From Trichosporon coremiiforme (taxonomy: Eukaryota; Basidiomycota; Tremellomycetes; Trichosporonales; Trichosporonaceae), in NCBI GenBank assembly GCA_039545355.1, contig BCJJ01000022.1, forward strand, positions 620,001 through 684,000: a stretch of DNA of 64,000 bases, in the 5' to 3' direction. The first letter of the stretch is position 1. Each line of letters opens with the position of its first letter. Both the position numbers and the translations under genes were made by a program. This document shows, piece after piece, positions 45,990 to 57,807 of the stretch. A model generated the notes under the pieces. The model had not been told where the DNA came from. It made no database searches and saw nothing but the letters and a program-made list of their open reading frames with translations.

Positions 45990-48900
45990 TGAGGGAGTGG
46001 GCAAATGAGCACGGGGGACGGATAGGGGATGTGGAGCTGCGCATCGGACGGCAGATGTTATATTGGTGTCACTAGGCTCCGGCGAGCGCACGGGCGCGGA
46101 CCGGCGTGACCGCCCGGAGTCATCACGCCGAGATTCCAAGAAAACCAAGGCGGTGCGCTGCCCCCGGTTCCTATACCGGCAGCGGGGTCGGCGTACATAC
46201 GACAAGATGGTGCATGTGACCTCTTCCGCCCATTGTACAGGCAGGTGCCTGCGTTATCAAGTGACCCAATGAGGTCATTTAGTCCGCGACTGAAACGCTC
46301 CTAGCGGCGTGCGGTGCTGCCCTCGGCGACGGCACGTGGGTATCAATGAGGCGGGCCGGTGCCCGTCGAGCATAATACACTGCCTCCATCGTATAACTTT
46401 GCACCGCTCATTGATCGTGGATACCGATAGAGAGATAGATAACGATCTCCAATGCACCGAGAGCTCGGTGATGGTCTGCAGATCCCACGTTTCACGCTGA
46501 GACGTATGATGCAATGGTCGGGAGACTCACCTCCCGTCGACGGTGGCACCAGTTATCAAAGTGTCATGTCTTCCTCGGTCTGTCGCTAAGCAGATTATGC
46601 ATGTCAGAGTCCGAAAGTCTACGCTTGCCAGCCATGTCGTGCAGTAACTATGAAGTGCGGGCTCTCTGAGGACCCAATGGCTTTCACCGATACTGCAAAC
46701 AGACTTCCGAGGCAGCCGCCGGGCGGAGCAATAGGTAGGAGTACTCGGCCCAACACCACACGGAACTCCGAGCATGCGTCGATGTGGCTACCTGCTTCCG
46801 CTCTCTCGCAGTCCGAGAGTACAGTGGTACTTGGGGGGTGGGTTCCCGTTCCGAGTACTGTGGTCCGCGGTCCAACACATTCATCCTCTCCACCCATCTA
46901 ACCTTCCCCGCAGCGACAACATAGCCAGTCACACGTCAGGCCATCGTTCCAGGCCATCAACCTCCACCCCTAGCCCTGACCAGCGTCAGTCTCTCCGCAC
47001 CGAAGAGGAAGCGTCCGAGACTGCTCCGAGACTATGATTAGATAGCGCTTCCCGTCGGGCAGGGGAGCCATGGTGCGAGATTGGGAAGGGGGGATGAGCT
47101 ACAGAACCGCAGAGTACACCACCTGTAACCCAGCCCTGCGACCCTAGCCGGCGAGTCAGGCTCTCTCTTACTTGCGGAACGTCTGTCGGTGCTATGGTGC
47201 TCGGGATTGTAGGAGCCCAGAGTTATTGAGGGATTGTAGGAGCCAGAGACATTGAGCGGCATCCAGGCCGGAATCTCAGGACATCACCTCATGTCCGCGG
47301 CATTGCGTCAGCGGCTCAGCTCTCCACTCTCTCCCTCAACCCTCCTCTGGCGACAGACCAACACGCGGCGCAAAGCGAGACTCTTCGCCCTGGTAAGCTC
47401 TCGGGTCAGTGAGGCGAGCATCAACGGGTCGCCAGGATAGCAGGCTGGTCGAGCTGGGCAGGCTGGGCGCAATTTGTACCGAACCTCGTACCTAGTATAC
47501 CTCTTAAGGTTGTCGCGGAGCGGTGCCCTATTTTTGCCCGCAAGCACTAACTGCTTGCAGCACAGCTGTGCTAGCTGTGCGTCTCAGGTGTCCCAAACAC
47601 CAAACGTCTTGGGCCGTTGACGACGAAACAAGGCGTTACATTGCTGTGCCTGTACACAACCTATTCCGCAGGTCCCGCACAGCGCACACAGCTCCTCGCT
47701 ATACTCTGCTTGCAAGTCCGTCAAAAGCCAGTGAACTCCATCAAGAAGGGAATGACCGCACGTGCAAGCATGAATGGATCGACAGCTGGGAACCAAGCAC
47801 GGAAGAAGTGACGACAGCGGCGCAGGCTTCTGGTCCAGAACTGCCGCTGGAATGTGTGCATGTTCCTGAGGCTCCAATGTTTATGTAAATGGCGGCTCCA
47901 CCAGCATTACAGGTTATGGCTGACAGACGCCGACACCCATCCCTGTCTCTCTCACCTGCCAGCATTGTGTGGTGCGCGTGAGCAGAATGCGCGATTTATC
48001 AGAAGGTTGCACGCAGATACGCCCCCTGCTCCCACCTGCTCCCACACCAACTGTGGTCCCTGCACTGGCACTCCTGCAGACGGTGTGTGCCTTCGATCAC
48101 CCCACCCAACACCAGGTCACCTGGATAAACCTTAGTAAAGGCAATCTCTGTCATTGGCCTGCCGTCAGCTGTGGCCGCCGTACTAATCACATGCATTCAG
48201 ATCCCGCCGGCCAGACACCGCAGTCTGGGAGATCAGGTCCGGCACCTGCGTAATGTGTCGCCTGACTCAACCCTCTCCATCCTCCCACGCCGGCCAGGCC
48301 AAGGCGCCGGTCTGGCCAAGAAGCCTCAGGAGACGGCGGTCTCCAGCTAATGAGAAAGAGCATACAGAACTGCAGCCATTTTGCGGACAGTCACTTGATC
48401 GATATGATTATCCGCAAGAGAGAGAAAAAAGGTACAACGGTCACATCCAGGCACAGCAGGCACCATGACGTACGCTGCGCTTACGCCGTGTCGCAAACCT
48501 TGGAGTCTGCAGTCTGCAGCCTTTTCAAGCTTGCGCGTTTTGCGCGACGGGGGCAAAGTCAAAGTCCTCCAGGGCAGGGCCGGCGAGGAGAGGCCGAAAG
48601 GGGGCATCTGCCCAGTGTGCCAAGTGTGCGTGCGCACAGGTGAGCGGCCCAGCGGAGTAACTCGAGCAGTGCCGGGTTACGTTTCCATGTGCAATGTGCG
48701 GAGGGCGAGGTCTTGGCGAACCCACCCGCCCAGCAGTGGGCAAGCGAGTGGCCAAGCTGTGCACCAGTGCGCCAGGTTCGTTTCGCCCATAGGCCATAGG
48801 TTGGCACACGAGCGACGAAGCGGCGATCAGCGCTGCGGCTTACGCTCTGCGGGCAGAAGCTGCAGATCTGGGGTACTGCGGACATGGGCGCTCGGTCCCG

Positions 48901-51900
48901 TCTCGGAAGGTTGGGATGCCTCGGAGGTCGGAGCGAGCAAGCGTGAGCTTGGCGCTGCACCAACACTACTGAACTGGTGCGCGGTGCAGGTGGGATGGAA
49001 TTCGGGTTCAGCGTGGTCCCCGCGCCGTAACACCGTTGCAGTGGTGCCGGAACTTGATCCTTGCGGCTCTCGGAGTATTCCACCTTCTGGTCCTCGTCCT
49101 TTGGACATCAGCCAGCGGATGACCCGAGACTCCGTGCCTCGGACCTAACGTAGGGTCCTTGCTCGGGTCCCGGACAGTGGGATGGCGATTCCAAATCCCT
49201 TAGTCTTTACGCCGGCGCGTCGGTGCCGGAGCGCCGGATTGCGGATTCCAATCGTTCCAGTTCTCCCATCTGATCGCTCAAGGGATAAGGCAAGTAAGAG
49301 AGGGGGGACAAGCGGAGCCCGGCGTGGCCCGGTGGCGGCCTGGCGGACTTACGGGCAGCATGCAGGAAGGTATGCCGCAGGGCTGGTGGCGTCGCCGTAT
49401 CCTTCCCCGTAGCCCCGTCGCCGTGCCGCGCCGTGCTTAAGAGTGGACAGGAGACGAGTGGCGAATTAAGCCGCGTCGAAATCGTCGAAAAACGCGCATC
49501 CTTGCAAAGATACCCTGAGCTTGGCGCGTGTTAGACTCAAGACGGTTTTGATTCCGCTTGCCGCCGCCGCGTACTCCGCAGGTGTACGGCGTACGATGAG
49601 AGACCGTCGCGTATGCCGCACGAGGAGCCCGCTAGTTTGTCGATCTGTGAGCCTGTTCTGCCTAACGCGCTAACGTTGACGGGCGCCGAGGGCCTATGCG
49701 CACACCACATAGCCGTGACAGCGTATGCCCCCTTCACGTGCGCAGACTTTATCCTCGTACCGCGGCGCTGATCAAGGAGTACGTGTTGTGTCGGCGCGGC
49801 GCGCGGCGAACAGGAATAGAACGACTTGAGTGAGCGGCAAAAGACTCAGGGCGGCGCGGCGTATGCGTCCCGGCACTGTTCACGGGCTATACGACGGCGC
49901 CGCGGCGCCGGCCCTGGCTGCGGTACAGCGGTACGACCAACCGACAGATGCTCAGTTCCGAGCGCCGTGCGCCGTGTGCCGCCGAGTGGTTCGGATCCTT
50001 CCGAGGGTGTCGGCCTCTTTGCCCGTGCGTCGTGTGGATTCTCCGGGCCCCTCGACTCCTGAGCGTGAGGGGTGCGTGATGCCCAGGAAAGGACGGATCG
50101 AACCTGATAACCTGACAGACTTCCTGAGTGTCGAGGGGTTATTGGCATGTGCCAAGAGACTAGCAGAGAGGCTGACGCTCAGCTGAGCGGGGAAGTGTTC
50201 ATCTGCCGGCGCGGTGCGTGCACCAAACTCTGCGCAGCAATCAGCAGCGGCTATCGCCATGTAGTCGACGATGAGCGAATGTGCCGCTGAGGCTGCAAGC
50301 AAACGTTGGCTGGCGTGGGAAGGCTCGACGGGCTGTGCAAGTGTAGGCGGGGCGTAAGAGCTAAAGACCAGCAAGCAGTGAACTAGCAAGCTGGCAAGGA
50401 CACATGTCGCGTTATCTTTACGTTCGCATTTACGCCACAATGATGCATGAATGGGTCCATCTGGGGTCCATCTGGGACTGATGAGCAGGTGTCACAGGTG
50501 CAGCAGCCGAGCCGTCGCCTAGCGTATAGCGGTATTCAAACTGGCCAACTGGCTGGACATGGCTTGAGCGTAGTTGGCCGGACATGGCTTGAGGGCGTCA
50601 GTCGACAAGCGCAGAAGATGAAAACGGGGGTGGCATGAGGGTGACCCTGCCCAAAAGCGGGGACGATGACCTGAGCGCGCTGATGCACAGGCTGGTGTGC
50701 GGTGTGCACAGCGTTCATCGCAGCGGGTGCAGCGGAAAGAACCGGTGCCGGCAGAACGCTGTGGCAGTGTGCGATTAGAGAGTTGCTTCTGTGCTTTACG
50801 AAGAGCGCTCTAGGCGATGCGCGGACCGCCAGATTCGCATCTCGCAGCCGAGATGCTGGTGAATGTGAAGGATGAAGAGGAGATGCTGCGCTGGGATGTT
50901 GGGACGCCTCGTTGCGGGGTTCAAGGCCAGCTAAGCCAGGGTGTCGGCCTGCAGGGTGGTCAGGTGGGGACGATGAGGTGAGGGGTGCACAAGCTCTGCA
51001 GGACCGCAAGGGACTAGGGGGCAGGCGGTGTGCTAGGGAGAGTGAGGGTGGGGTCACGTGCGGGTCAGAGGGCGCAGGAGGGGTTATCAGCTCAGGGGAG
51101 ATGACCAATTATCTTGCGCTGCTTGCTCTGGTGTTCTGCTCTGAAAGGGGCAATCGGTGCACGCCACTGACGACATATCAGAAAAATGGAACTCTATCCA
51201 GGTCGATGGTTCAGGAGAAGCAGAGAGACATATCCTGGGCACTGCAGGGATATGCGCTTGATCAAACTCGCCAGGGGTACTTGCTTGGGTCCGTCTCAGG
51301 CGTAAGCGTCTCTTGTCTGATTATCCGACCCTCATGCCTCGTGCCCTCATCTGACCCTGGCCCTAGCCTCCTCCCCACTATCAAGGCGTAGCACCCAAGG
51401 AAAGCCTGACAGTGCTATTCACTATCATCCGACTCGCTCACCACGTATAGCCCAAGCTCAAAGCGACCGACCGACCGCTGCCGCGTCCACCGGTCTCCGT
51501 CCTGCCCATTCCTCTGCTCCTGCGCCTCCGTCCCACACTCACACCCCGTCGCACCCCCCGTTGCCCCCCGGCCCCCCGGCACTGTACCCCCGTACCGCCG
51601 GCCCTACGCCGTTCCCGCTCTGCTCCTCTGCTGCCTCTGCTGATGCTCTGCTGCTCTGCCCTTTCCCTTTCGAGTCCGTCGAGCGTTTCTGCCGTGTGGA
51701 CTGTTTCGTCTCGAGCCCTGTCCGGCCATGCTGGGCTCCTCGAGGTCGCCTGCCTGATCAACCTCTCTTCAGGCCCCCGGGCCCTGCTCCTGGAGCAGGT
51801 TCAGGTCAGCCTAAGATGAGCCAAGCACTTTTGGGCCTTTTCTCGCCAGAGCATCGCATCGCGTTTAGCCTGCGAGCCCGCGATGTGCGCCCGGGGACCA

Positions 51901-52116
51901 GAGTATGCGGCCGTGCGGGCAGTTCATAAAGACTGGAGGAACTGATACGGCGAGCCCTCTCTTGAAGTTTCCTGTCACTCCATCTTATCGATAGATATAG
52001 AGCAGAGTCACACAGCATCACCTGACATCTGCGCTACACTATCTAATCCCATCCCACCCTCACCCCCACCACACCCAACTATCTATCGCCGTGCGCCTGA
52101 TCTGACTCGACCAGCC
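45990..52116. other. 6.1 kb stretch without recognisable genes
   Basis: The longest gene-free interval of the window. Candidate frames (for example 48465-49148, 49830-50186 and 50536-51108) have no domain, no codon consistency and overlap frames on the other strand. It contains a 27-bp tandem duplication (47203-47255) and four clustered GATA sequences (46420-46441). The last 700 bases before the transporter are C/T-rich on the plus strand (51440-51780) and probably belong to its promoter and leader. Confidence 0.5.
47203..47255. repeat. 27-bp tandem duplication
   Basis: GGGATTGTAGGAGCC followed by CAGAG-like sequence and ATTGA occurs twice in a row (47203-47229 and 47230-47255) with a few differences. 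A local duplication in non-coding DNA. Confidence 0.55.
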
Positions 52117-54326
52117 ATGGCCGCAATGAACGAGAAGGACTACGTCAAGACCGACCTGCCGACGGACGCGACGGTGCAGCCTGCCGCCGGCCTGCAGGGC
52201 CAGGACGAGTACCGCCGCGAGAGCTCGCCCCCGACCTCACTCAAGGGCAAGGCGGCGGGCAACGCCGACACCGAATCGCTCAACAGCGACATCACGCTCG
52301 CGGCGCAGGAGGAGGGCATCGACCCCGCCTTCTACGCCAAGGTGCAGGTGCTCAACCGGGCGCTCTCCGAGATCGGCATGGGCCGGTACCAGTGGGAGCT
52401 ATTCTTCTCTGGTGGTTTCGGCTGGTTCGCGGACAACATTTGTGAGTATTTGGTTGGGGTTGAATCCGTGTGCTGCGCTCCACTGGATCCACTCGGTGGG
52501 AGTTGTTCGTTACGTCGTGTGCGCGATTTGCAGACTGCCACGGGCCACTCGCAGAGCGCATAGGATTGTGGGGGGTATGTGGGGTATTGCATAGGCTGCT
52601 CAATGGGCCAAATGGGTCAATGTCAGGTGCAGCAGAGGGTCACCTGGTCATCGCCAGCAGCCAGCCCTCCTGCAGCACCCAGGCGGTAGTAACGGCTTTG
52701 ACCTGGTCGATTAGGATCCGCATTCCGCTCCACCGCCTCGATACCCCTAGGCTATCGCGGATCTCCCTCCTCATCCTGCATCTACCGAGTGGCATGCGTC
52801 GCTTCCGGACGCCGACCCGATCTACGCAGCATGCACCTAACAATGAGAGCAACACGAGCTGACCCCCCGCAGGGCTCCAGGCCGTCGCCATCCTGATGCC
52901 GTGGATCGGATACGAGTGGATCGACCCCGTGCACGTCAAGTTTGCCACTCTGGCGCTGTACGCCGGTCTCATCGTTGGTGCTTCGTTCTGGGGAGCCTCG
53001 TGTGACCTGATCGGGTGAGTCCTAATCAACCGTGCGCATGTGGGCGGCTATCGCTGACACTTGCACAGACGCAAGCTCGCGTGGAACTGCACGCTCTTCA
53101 TCGGCGGCATGTGGGGAGTCGTCGCCGGCGCGGCGCCCAACTTTGTCGCCCTTTGCTGCTTCATCGCGTTCATGGGCTTTGGCGTCGGCGGCAACCTCCC
53201 CGTCGACGGAACGATGTACCTCGAGTTCCTGCCGGGCTCGCACCAGTGGGTGCTGACTCTGCTGTCGCTGTGGTGGGCTGTGGGCCAGGTCGTCGCCTCG
53301 CTCATCTCCTGGGGCTTCATTGCGCGCTACTCGTCCGACTGCAAGGACTACACGTACGACGCGAACAAGAACATCATCGGCTACTGCTCGCGCGAGTCGA
53401 ACATGGGCTGGCGCTATGCGTACTTCACCCTCGGCGCCATGATGCTCTTCCTGTGGGGCCTGCGTTTCTTCGTGCTCCCCGTCTACGAGTCGCCCAAGTA
53501 CCTCTGCTCCAAGGGACAGGACGAGAAGGCCGTCGAGGTAGTGCACAAGGTCGCGAAGCGGAACGGCAAGGTCGTCCACCTCACTGTCGAGGACCTCGAC
53601 CGCGCCGCCGCCCCCTACCTCACCCCGGAGGAGAAGGCCAAGGGCGAGGCGCACAAGGGCTACAGCAACTGGCAGCTGCTCAAGATGTCCATCAGCCAGG
53701 GCACGCAGATGAAGACGCTGTTCAAGACGAAGCGCCTCGCGTTCTCGACCACGCTCATCGTGCTGATCTACGGCATCATCGGCCTCGCGTACCCGCTCTT
53801 CAACCAGTCGCTCGGCGTCTTCCTGCGTCAGAAGCAGGCCGAGATTGCGGGCGCGGCGCCGAGCGTCGACGACTCGTTCAAGTCGTACACGTACCAGGCG
53901 GCGTGCGGCGTCCCCGGCTCGATACTTGCCGCGTTCCTCGTCACCGTGTCGCGCTTCGGACGCAAGCTCGCCATGGCCGCCTTCACGCTCTGCTCGGGCA
54001 TCTTCCTCTTCGGCCTGACTGCGGCCAAGAATAACCCCACCGTCGACGCCCTCACGTCCATCGCCGCCTTCTTCCAGAACGCAATGTACGGCGTCATGTT
54101 CGGATACGCGCCCGAGCTCTTCCCCACCCCCGTCCGTGGAACGGGCGATGCGCTCTGCGCCGCCGCCATGCGCATCTTCGGTCTCATGGCGCCCATCATC
54201 GCCATCTACTCGGACGCCAACAAGTCGCCCAACGGCCCCGTCTACGCCTCCGCTGCCCTGTACCTCTTCTCGGGCCTCATCATGCTCCTCCTCCCCGTTG
54301 AGACCCAGGGCAGGACCGCGCTCTAA
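52117..54326 (+). CDS. MFS transporter, SV2/SVOP-like
   Basis: Membrane transporter of the metabolite:proton symporter type. Three exons: 52117-52441, 52873-53014 and 53069-54326, giving 574 residues. The first intron is 431 nt, about ten times the usual size here. The N-terminal cytosolic region of about 85 residues is hydrophilic and precedes LSEIGMGRYQWELFFSGGFG, the signature start of SV2/SVOP/NiaP-like carriers. FADNIWLQAV forms only after splicing. Loop motifs are DLIGRK (TM2-TM3) and SRFGRK (TM8-TM9); APELFPTPVRGTGDALCAA lies near TM10, and the C-terminus PVETQGRTAL replaces the sugar-porter signature. Between TM6 and TM7 is a long hydrophilic loop. Relatives carry organic acids, nicotinate or similar small molecules; the substrate is not readable here. 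Confidence 0.88.
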
Positions 54327-56078
54327 GCGGCACCAAGCTTCTTCGAAACCCCCCCTTCTTCACGTTTCGCTCTCTCTCTTTAAAGTTGATCTTGACTAAA
54401 AATGGCCAACCCCCCAATACACATTATATTAGGTCAGTTGTTTCCAATAGAATGAACGTCCGCAAGCGCACACACTCTGTATAATAGATTATTGCTATGC
54501 AAACGTCACATACAGGAAAAAAACAGCCTGCTGCCGTGAGCATCCCGTGTCACGCAGTTCCGTCACGTAGTTTCGATGAGACTCCGAGGGGGTGTCTGAG
54601 ACTGTGGAAGGTGAAGCAAATGAGAAGCGGGAGTGACGCAGGTGTGAAGCAGATATCTGGTGGGTGTGAAGCGGTCGTAACATGTACAGGTGTGAAAGCA
54701 GGTGTGAGGCATGTTGCGAGTCCGGTTGCAAGGCAGGTGTGAGGCAGGTGCGAGACAGCGGAATGCAGGTGTCACAAACCCGGCTGTGTCGCTCGGATCA
54801 GACAACGCTCGGGGCGCCCTGTCGATCCCGGCCGGACCTGAGACAGAAGCATGCGTCGCGGCATTGTTATCGGCTTCGCGTGCTTTAAGTGGTTCAGGCT
54901 GTCGCGTAGATGTTGCATTCGGTCGACGATCGCGTCAGACCGGGCCTTCTCATTCTCACGGCAGTGGAGCTCCACACGTCGCTCGCTTGGGATAATGGGG
55001 AGGACGTCGAGAGTGGCATACTGCAATTAGCCAGTGGATGAGCCAAGGATGACATACGGCACCGCCATGGGACGCTACGATGGGAGAAGTACAGCGTGAG
55101 AGCGGCTAAGGGGATGGAGAACACGAAGCGGTTGGGGTGGAGAGGCAATGTGGCGAGTATCGTATCGCCTCGACTGTCGATCGTCGATAAGATACGACCC
55201 CCACGGGCACAAGGACAAGCCGTACACCCCAGGGGACACATGCATAACGCATTAATCATGAGAAACTCCGAACCCGTGAACCCGAGGACCCGAGAAACTT
55301 CGCCCCGAGCGATCACGAGCGAGGGACACAAGAGACGCGGAGAGGCGTAACCTCGGAGGATAGGCGGGAAACCTCGCGGATCTTCGGCATGCTTCGGATG
55401 TTAGGGAACCCGAACTGTTCTGGACCAGCAGTTTGGGCCCATCCGGGAATCTTGTTCGGGCCGTCGCTGATTCGGGTCTGGTGCGTGCGTGCTTGGGCAC
55501 ATGTGGATGGCGTGTATGCATGCGGGTACCAGGCGGTCCCGAGGTTCGTTTTCTTGGTGGTGAGTCACTACAGTAAGGGTGTTGCGGGGCTCTCCAGCTG
55601 CTCGGCTCAACCTTTGATCCGCTGCTTGCTACGTCCTGACTCGTAGCTGGCTATGTATGTCTACTTCAATCGAGAGATAGACAGCAACGAAAGGATGGGT
55701 GTCGACATTGAGGAGACGAAGGGGTGGCGCAAAAGCACGGTGCCACGAAACACCTCAGCAAGTTGAGCGTTGTTCCTCTTGTTCCTCTCTGCTGGGGATA
55801 CAGTCCTCCGTTGGTTGGAGTAGCCAGATGAAGCTGCTTCAGTGAGTGACCGCATGCCTGTAGTGTGCATCGTCCTTGTGCCTCGGTTTCTAACAACTGG
55901 CAGCCGATCAGCTCCAGCCTGGTTGAGTGTGGTAGCACATGCTATTCATGGTGTCCAAGAATAGTCGAACGCTCGGTGACTAAGTCGGGACCTAACAGAG
56001 CTCCAATGACCTTGATCAAGAGTGCCGCGACGTTGCCACATCTCCTTTCCTCCCATCTGCTCGTCCAAGCGTACCACC
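54327..56078. other. intergenic 1.75 kb with a GCAGGTGTGA repeat
   Basis: No gene recognised. Short frames lack domains. A cluster of GCAGGTGTGA-type repeats is at 54638-54775. The right end is the leader of the paralogue gene starting at 56079. Confidence 0.45.
54638..54775. repeat. cluster of seven GCAGGTGTGAGGC-like repeats
   Basis: Copies start near 54638, 54662, 54687, 54698, 54733, 54744 and 54765. Each is 10-13 bases, irregularly spaced, all in the same orientation. They contain CAGGTG (an E-box half-type core). They may be a decayed minisatellite or a set of binding sites. Confidence 0.5.
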
Positions 56079-56516
56079 ATGGCGCCGCGCATTCGCCTCG
56101 GACTAAACGCAAAGCCTTGGCACGACAGCAGCGACGTTCAAGCGTACAACGCCGAGTTCTTCTCTCCCGAGTTCCAGAGCCAGTTCCCAGACGGCAAGCT
56201 TCCTCTCTGCTCCTCCATCCCAGAGGGACAATGGATCTACCGAGACTGCAGCAACGACGACGAGTGGGTCATCTACGCAGCAGCAACGCCCCCATACAAT
56301 GCATTACTGTGCGAGAAGGTGTGGGCCGACGAGGACGTAGATCCCCACGGAAGTGTACTTGCAGATACCGGGCACTACGTCGCCGATCATCACTTCGAGC
56401 CGGTCGCGAACGCCCAGGAGATCCGCGACTCGCTTCCCCCGGACGCTACGCTGCAGCACGCTGTGCAGGCACTGTTCAGAACGTGCAAAGGGTGCGCTAA
56501 GTACGTGAAGAAGTAG
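56079..56516 (+). CDS. protein of unknown family, paralogue of the gene at 42270
   Basis: A single-exon frame of 145 residues, without signal peptide or membrane segment. It is nearly collinear with residues 1-142 of the protein at 42270-42818: the same MAPRIRLG start, then AYNAEFFSPEFQSQFPDG, PEGQWIYRDCSNDDEWVIYA, TPPYNALLC, ADHHFEPVANAQEIRDSLP and a C-terminal TCKGCAKYVKK, where it stops. It lacks the Ser/Thr/Ala/Asp tail of the paralogue. A few residues are inserted around DEDVDPHGSV. The conservation shows a constrained soluble domain, but I recognise no family. Confidence 0.75.
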   Translation: MAPRIRLGLNAKPWHDSSDVQAYNAEFFSPEFQSQFPDGKLPLCSSIPEGQWIYRDCSNDDEWVIYAAATPPYNALLCEKVWADEDVDPHGSVLADTGHYVADHHFEPVANAQEIRDSLPPDATLQHAVQALFRTCKGCAKYVKK

Positions 56517-56746
56517 GGCAGCATGCATTTAGTCGCCTCGCTCGCTGGTGGTCACAGAGCCATCCGTCACTGAGCATTGTCACGTGATATTCCACGCGAA
56601 AAACACGCGATCATTTGTTTCCTCCCCGTTTTCCCACTTTCTCCGACATGGCGATCGTCTCGGGGCTGGCTCTTTGCTTGCTCGCGACAAAAGTCCAAAG
56701 TTCAGCACGTTGAGCTCGGCACACCCTCTCGGCACACCCCAGCACC

Positions 56747-57535
56747 ATGTTCGCGTCCGTGTTCCGTTCCGCCGTCGCCGTCGCTGCGCCGCGACCACTC
56801 GCCCTGCGGAGCGCCGTCACTCCCCTCGCGCTCCGCGCCTACTCGACTCCGGCCACGCCGCCGCCGACATCCGAGTCTGCCTCGGCGTCGACTTCGCAGA
56901 CCGGTGCTTCTGGCAGCGGACGACCTCTGATCGACCTCTCTGGCGCTCGCAAGCGCTTCTCACCCAACGAGGACCCGGACGCGTGGTGGCGTGCCGAGAG
57001 CGCTGCGCGCCGCTTCGGCGTCCCCGGTAACCAGTACACGGGTCGCAGCTTCAAGGTCGTCGGCGGTTTCCAGCGGACGTTCAGCCGTATGCAGGCTACC
57101 CTGTCCCAATCTGGAGTGAGTATGAACCATACACTGATGTCTTTGTGCCTTTCCATGACTAGGGAACGTGACGCCAAGGCCGGCGCAGCTTGGACCAGGC
57201 CGTGGCCGTCAGTGGGCTGCAGACTACCGATGGCAGCAGAAGGTCCACCAGCGGGAAGGAGCCTCGAGCACTCGCTGAGGAAGAGCAGGCGTGGCTCTAA
57301 CGCACCCCGCACTCGCTAGCCCAGCTTTAGAGACCCGCACGCAAGCCAAAGACAGCACCAAGACAAGAATCCCCGCTGACCCCCTCAGTTCAAGAAGGAG
57401 GCCAAGCTCCAGAGGTACCACGAGCGGCCGTCCGAGACCAAGCGTCGCCGCAGGTCCGAGCGTATCCGCAGGCGGTTCCAGACCGTCATCCGTGAGAAGG
57501 TCCAGCTCGTCCAGATGCTGCGTTCACGCAAGTAA
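56747..57535 (+). CDS. MRP21: mitochondrial small-subunit ribosomal protein bS21m (MRP21)
   Basis: Component of the mitochondrial ribosome small subunit. Two exons, 56747-57115 and 57389-57535, giving 171 residues; the intron is 273 nt. The N-terminus MFASVFRSAVAVAAPRPLAL is a good mitochondrial targeting sequence (Arg/Ala/Ser-rich, no acidic residues), followed by a Ser/Thr/Pro-rich spacer. The S21 domain spans the splice: DAWWRAESAARRFGVPGNQY, GGFQRTFSRMQATLSQSG, then FKKEAKLQRYHERPSETKRR and an Arg-rich helix with IRRRFQTVIREK. The residues after splicing (RYHERPSE-K-RRR) match the bS21 core. Faces the PhyH-type gene convergently with 272 bases between stops. Confidence 0.88.
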
Positions 57536-57702
57536 GAGTCTGGGTGCAAGTCACGCGCGCCAGACTAGCAGGGTAGGGGGTAAATTATGCATTATCATCA
57601 TTCTCATCTACGACTTGGGGGACTGCTGATGGATCTGACTACAACTGACCTTCAGGCTTTCGACTGCATCGGCTCGCGCACTCGGCACAGCGGAGCGGAG
57701 GC

Positions 57703-57785
57703 GAAGAAGATGGCGGAGTGGTGAAGGGATGAGTATAGTCCGCTGTGCCGAAGAAGATGGCGGAGTGGTGAAGGGATGAGTATAG
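57703..57785. repeat. 36-bp direct repeat with 47-bp period
   Basis: GAAGAAGATGGCGGAGTGGT plus the next 16 bases occurs identically at 57703-57738 and 57750-57785, separated by CCGCTGTGCC-like sequence. It lies between the stops of two convergent genes, so it is in one or both 3' ends. The perfect identity indicates a recent duplication. Confidence 0.75.
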
Positions 57786-57807
57786 TGGTTTTACAGGACA
57801 GAAACGC

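Noticed and set aside
48465..49148. 227-codon plus frame
   Set aside because: No domain or membrane pattern, Arg/Ser/Gly-rich, overlapped by a minus frame of similar length.
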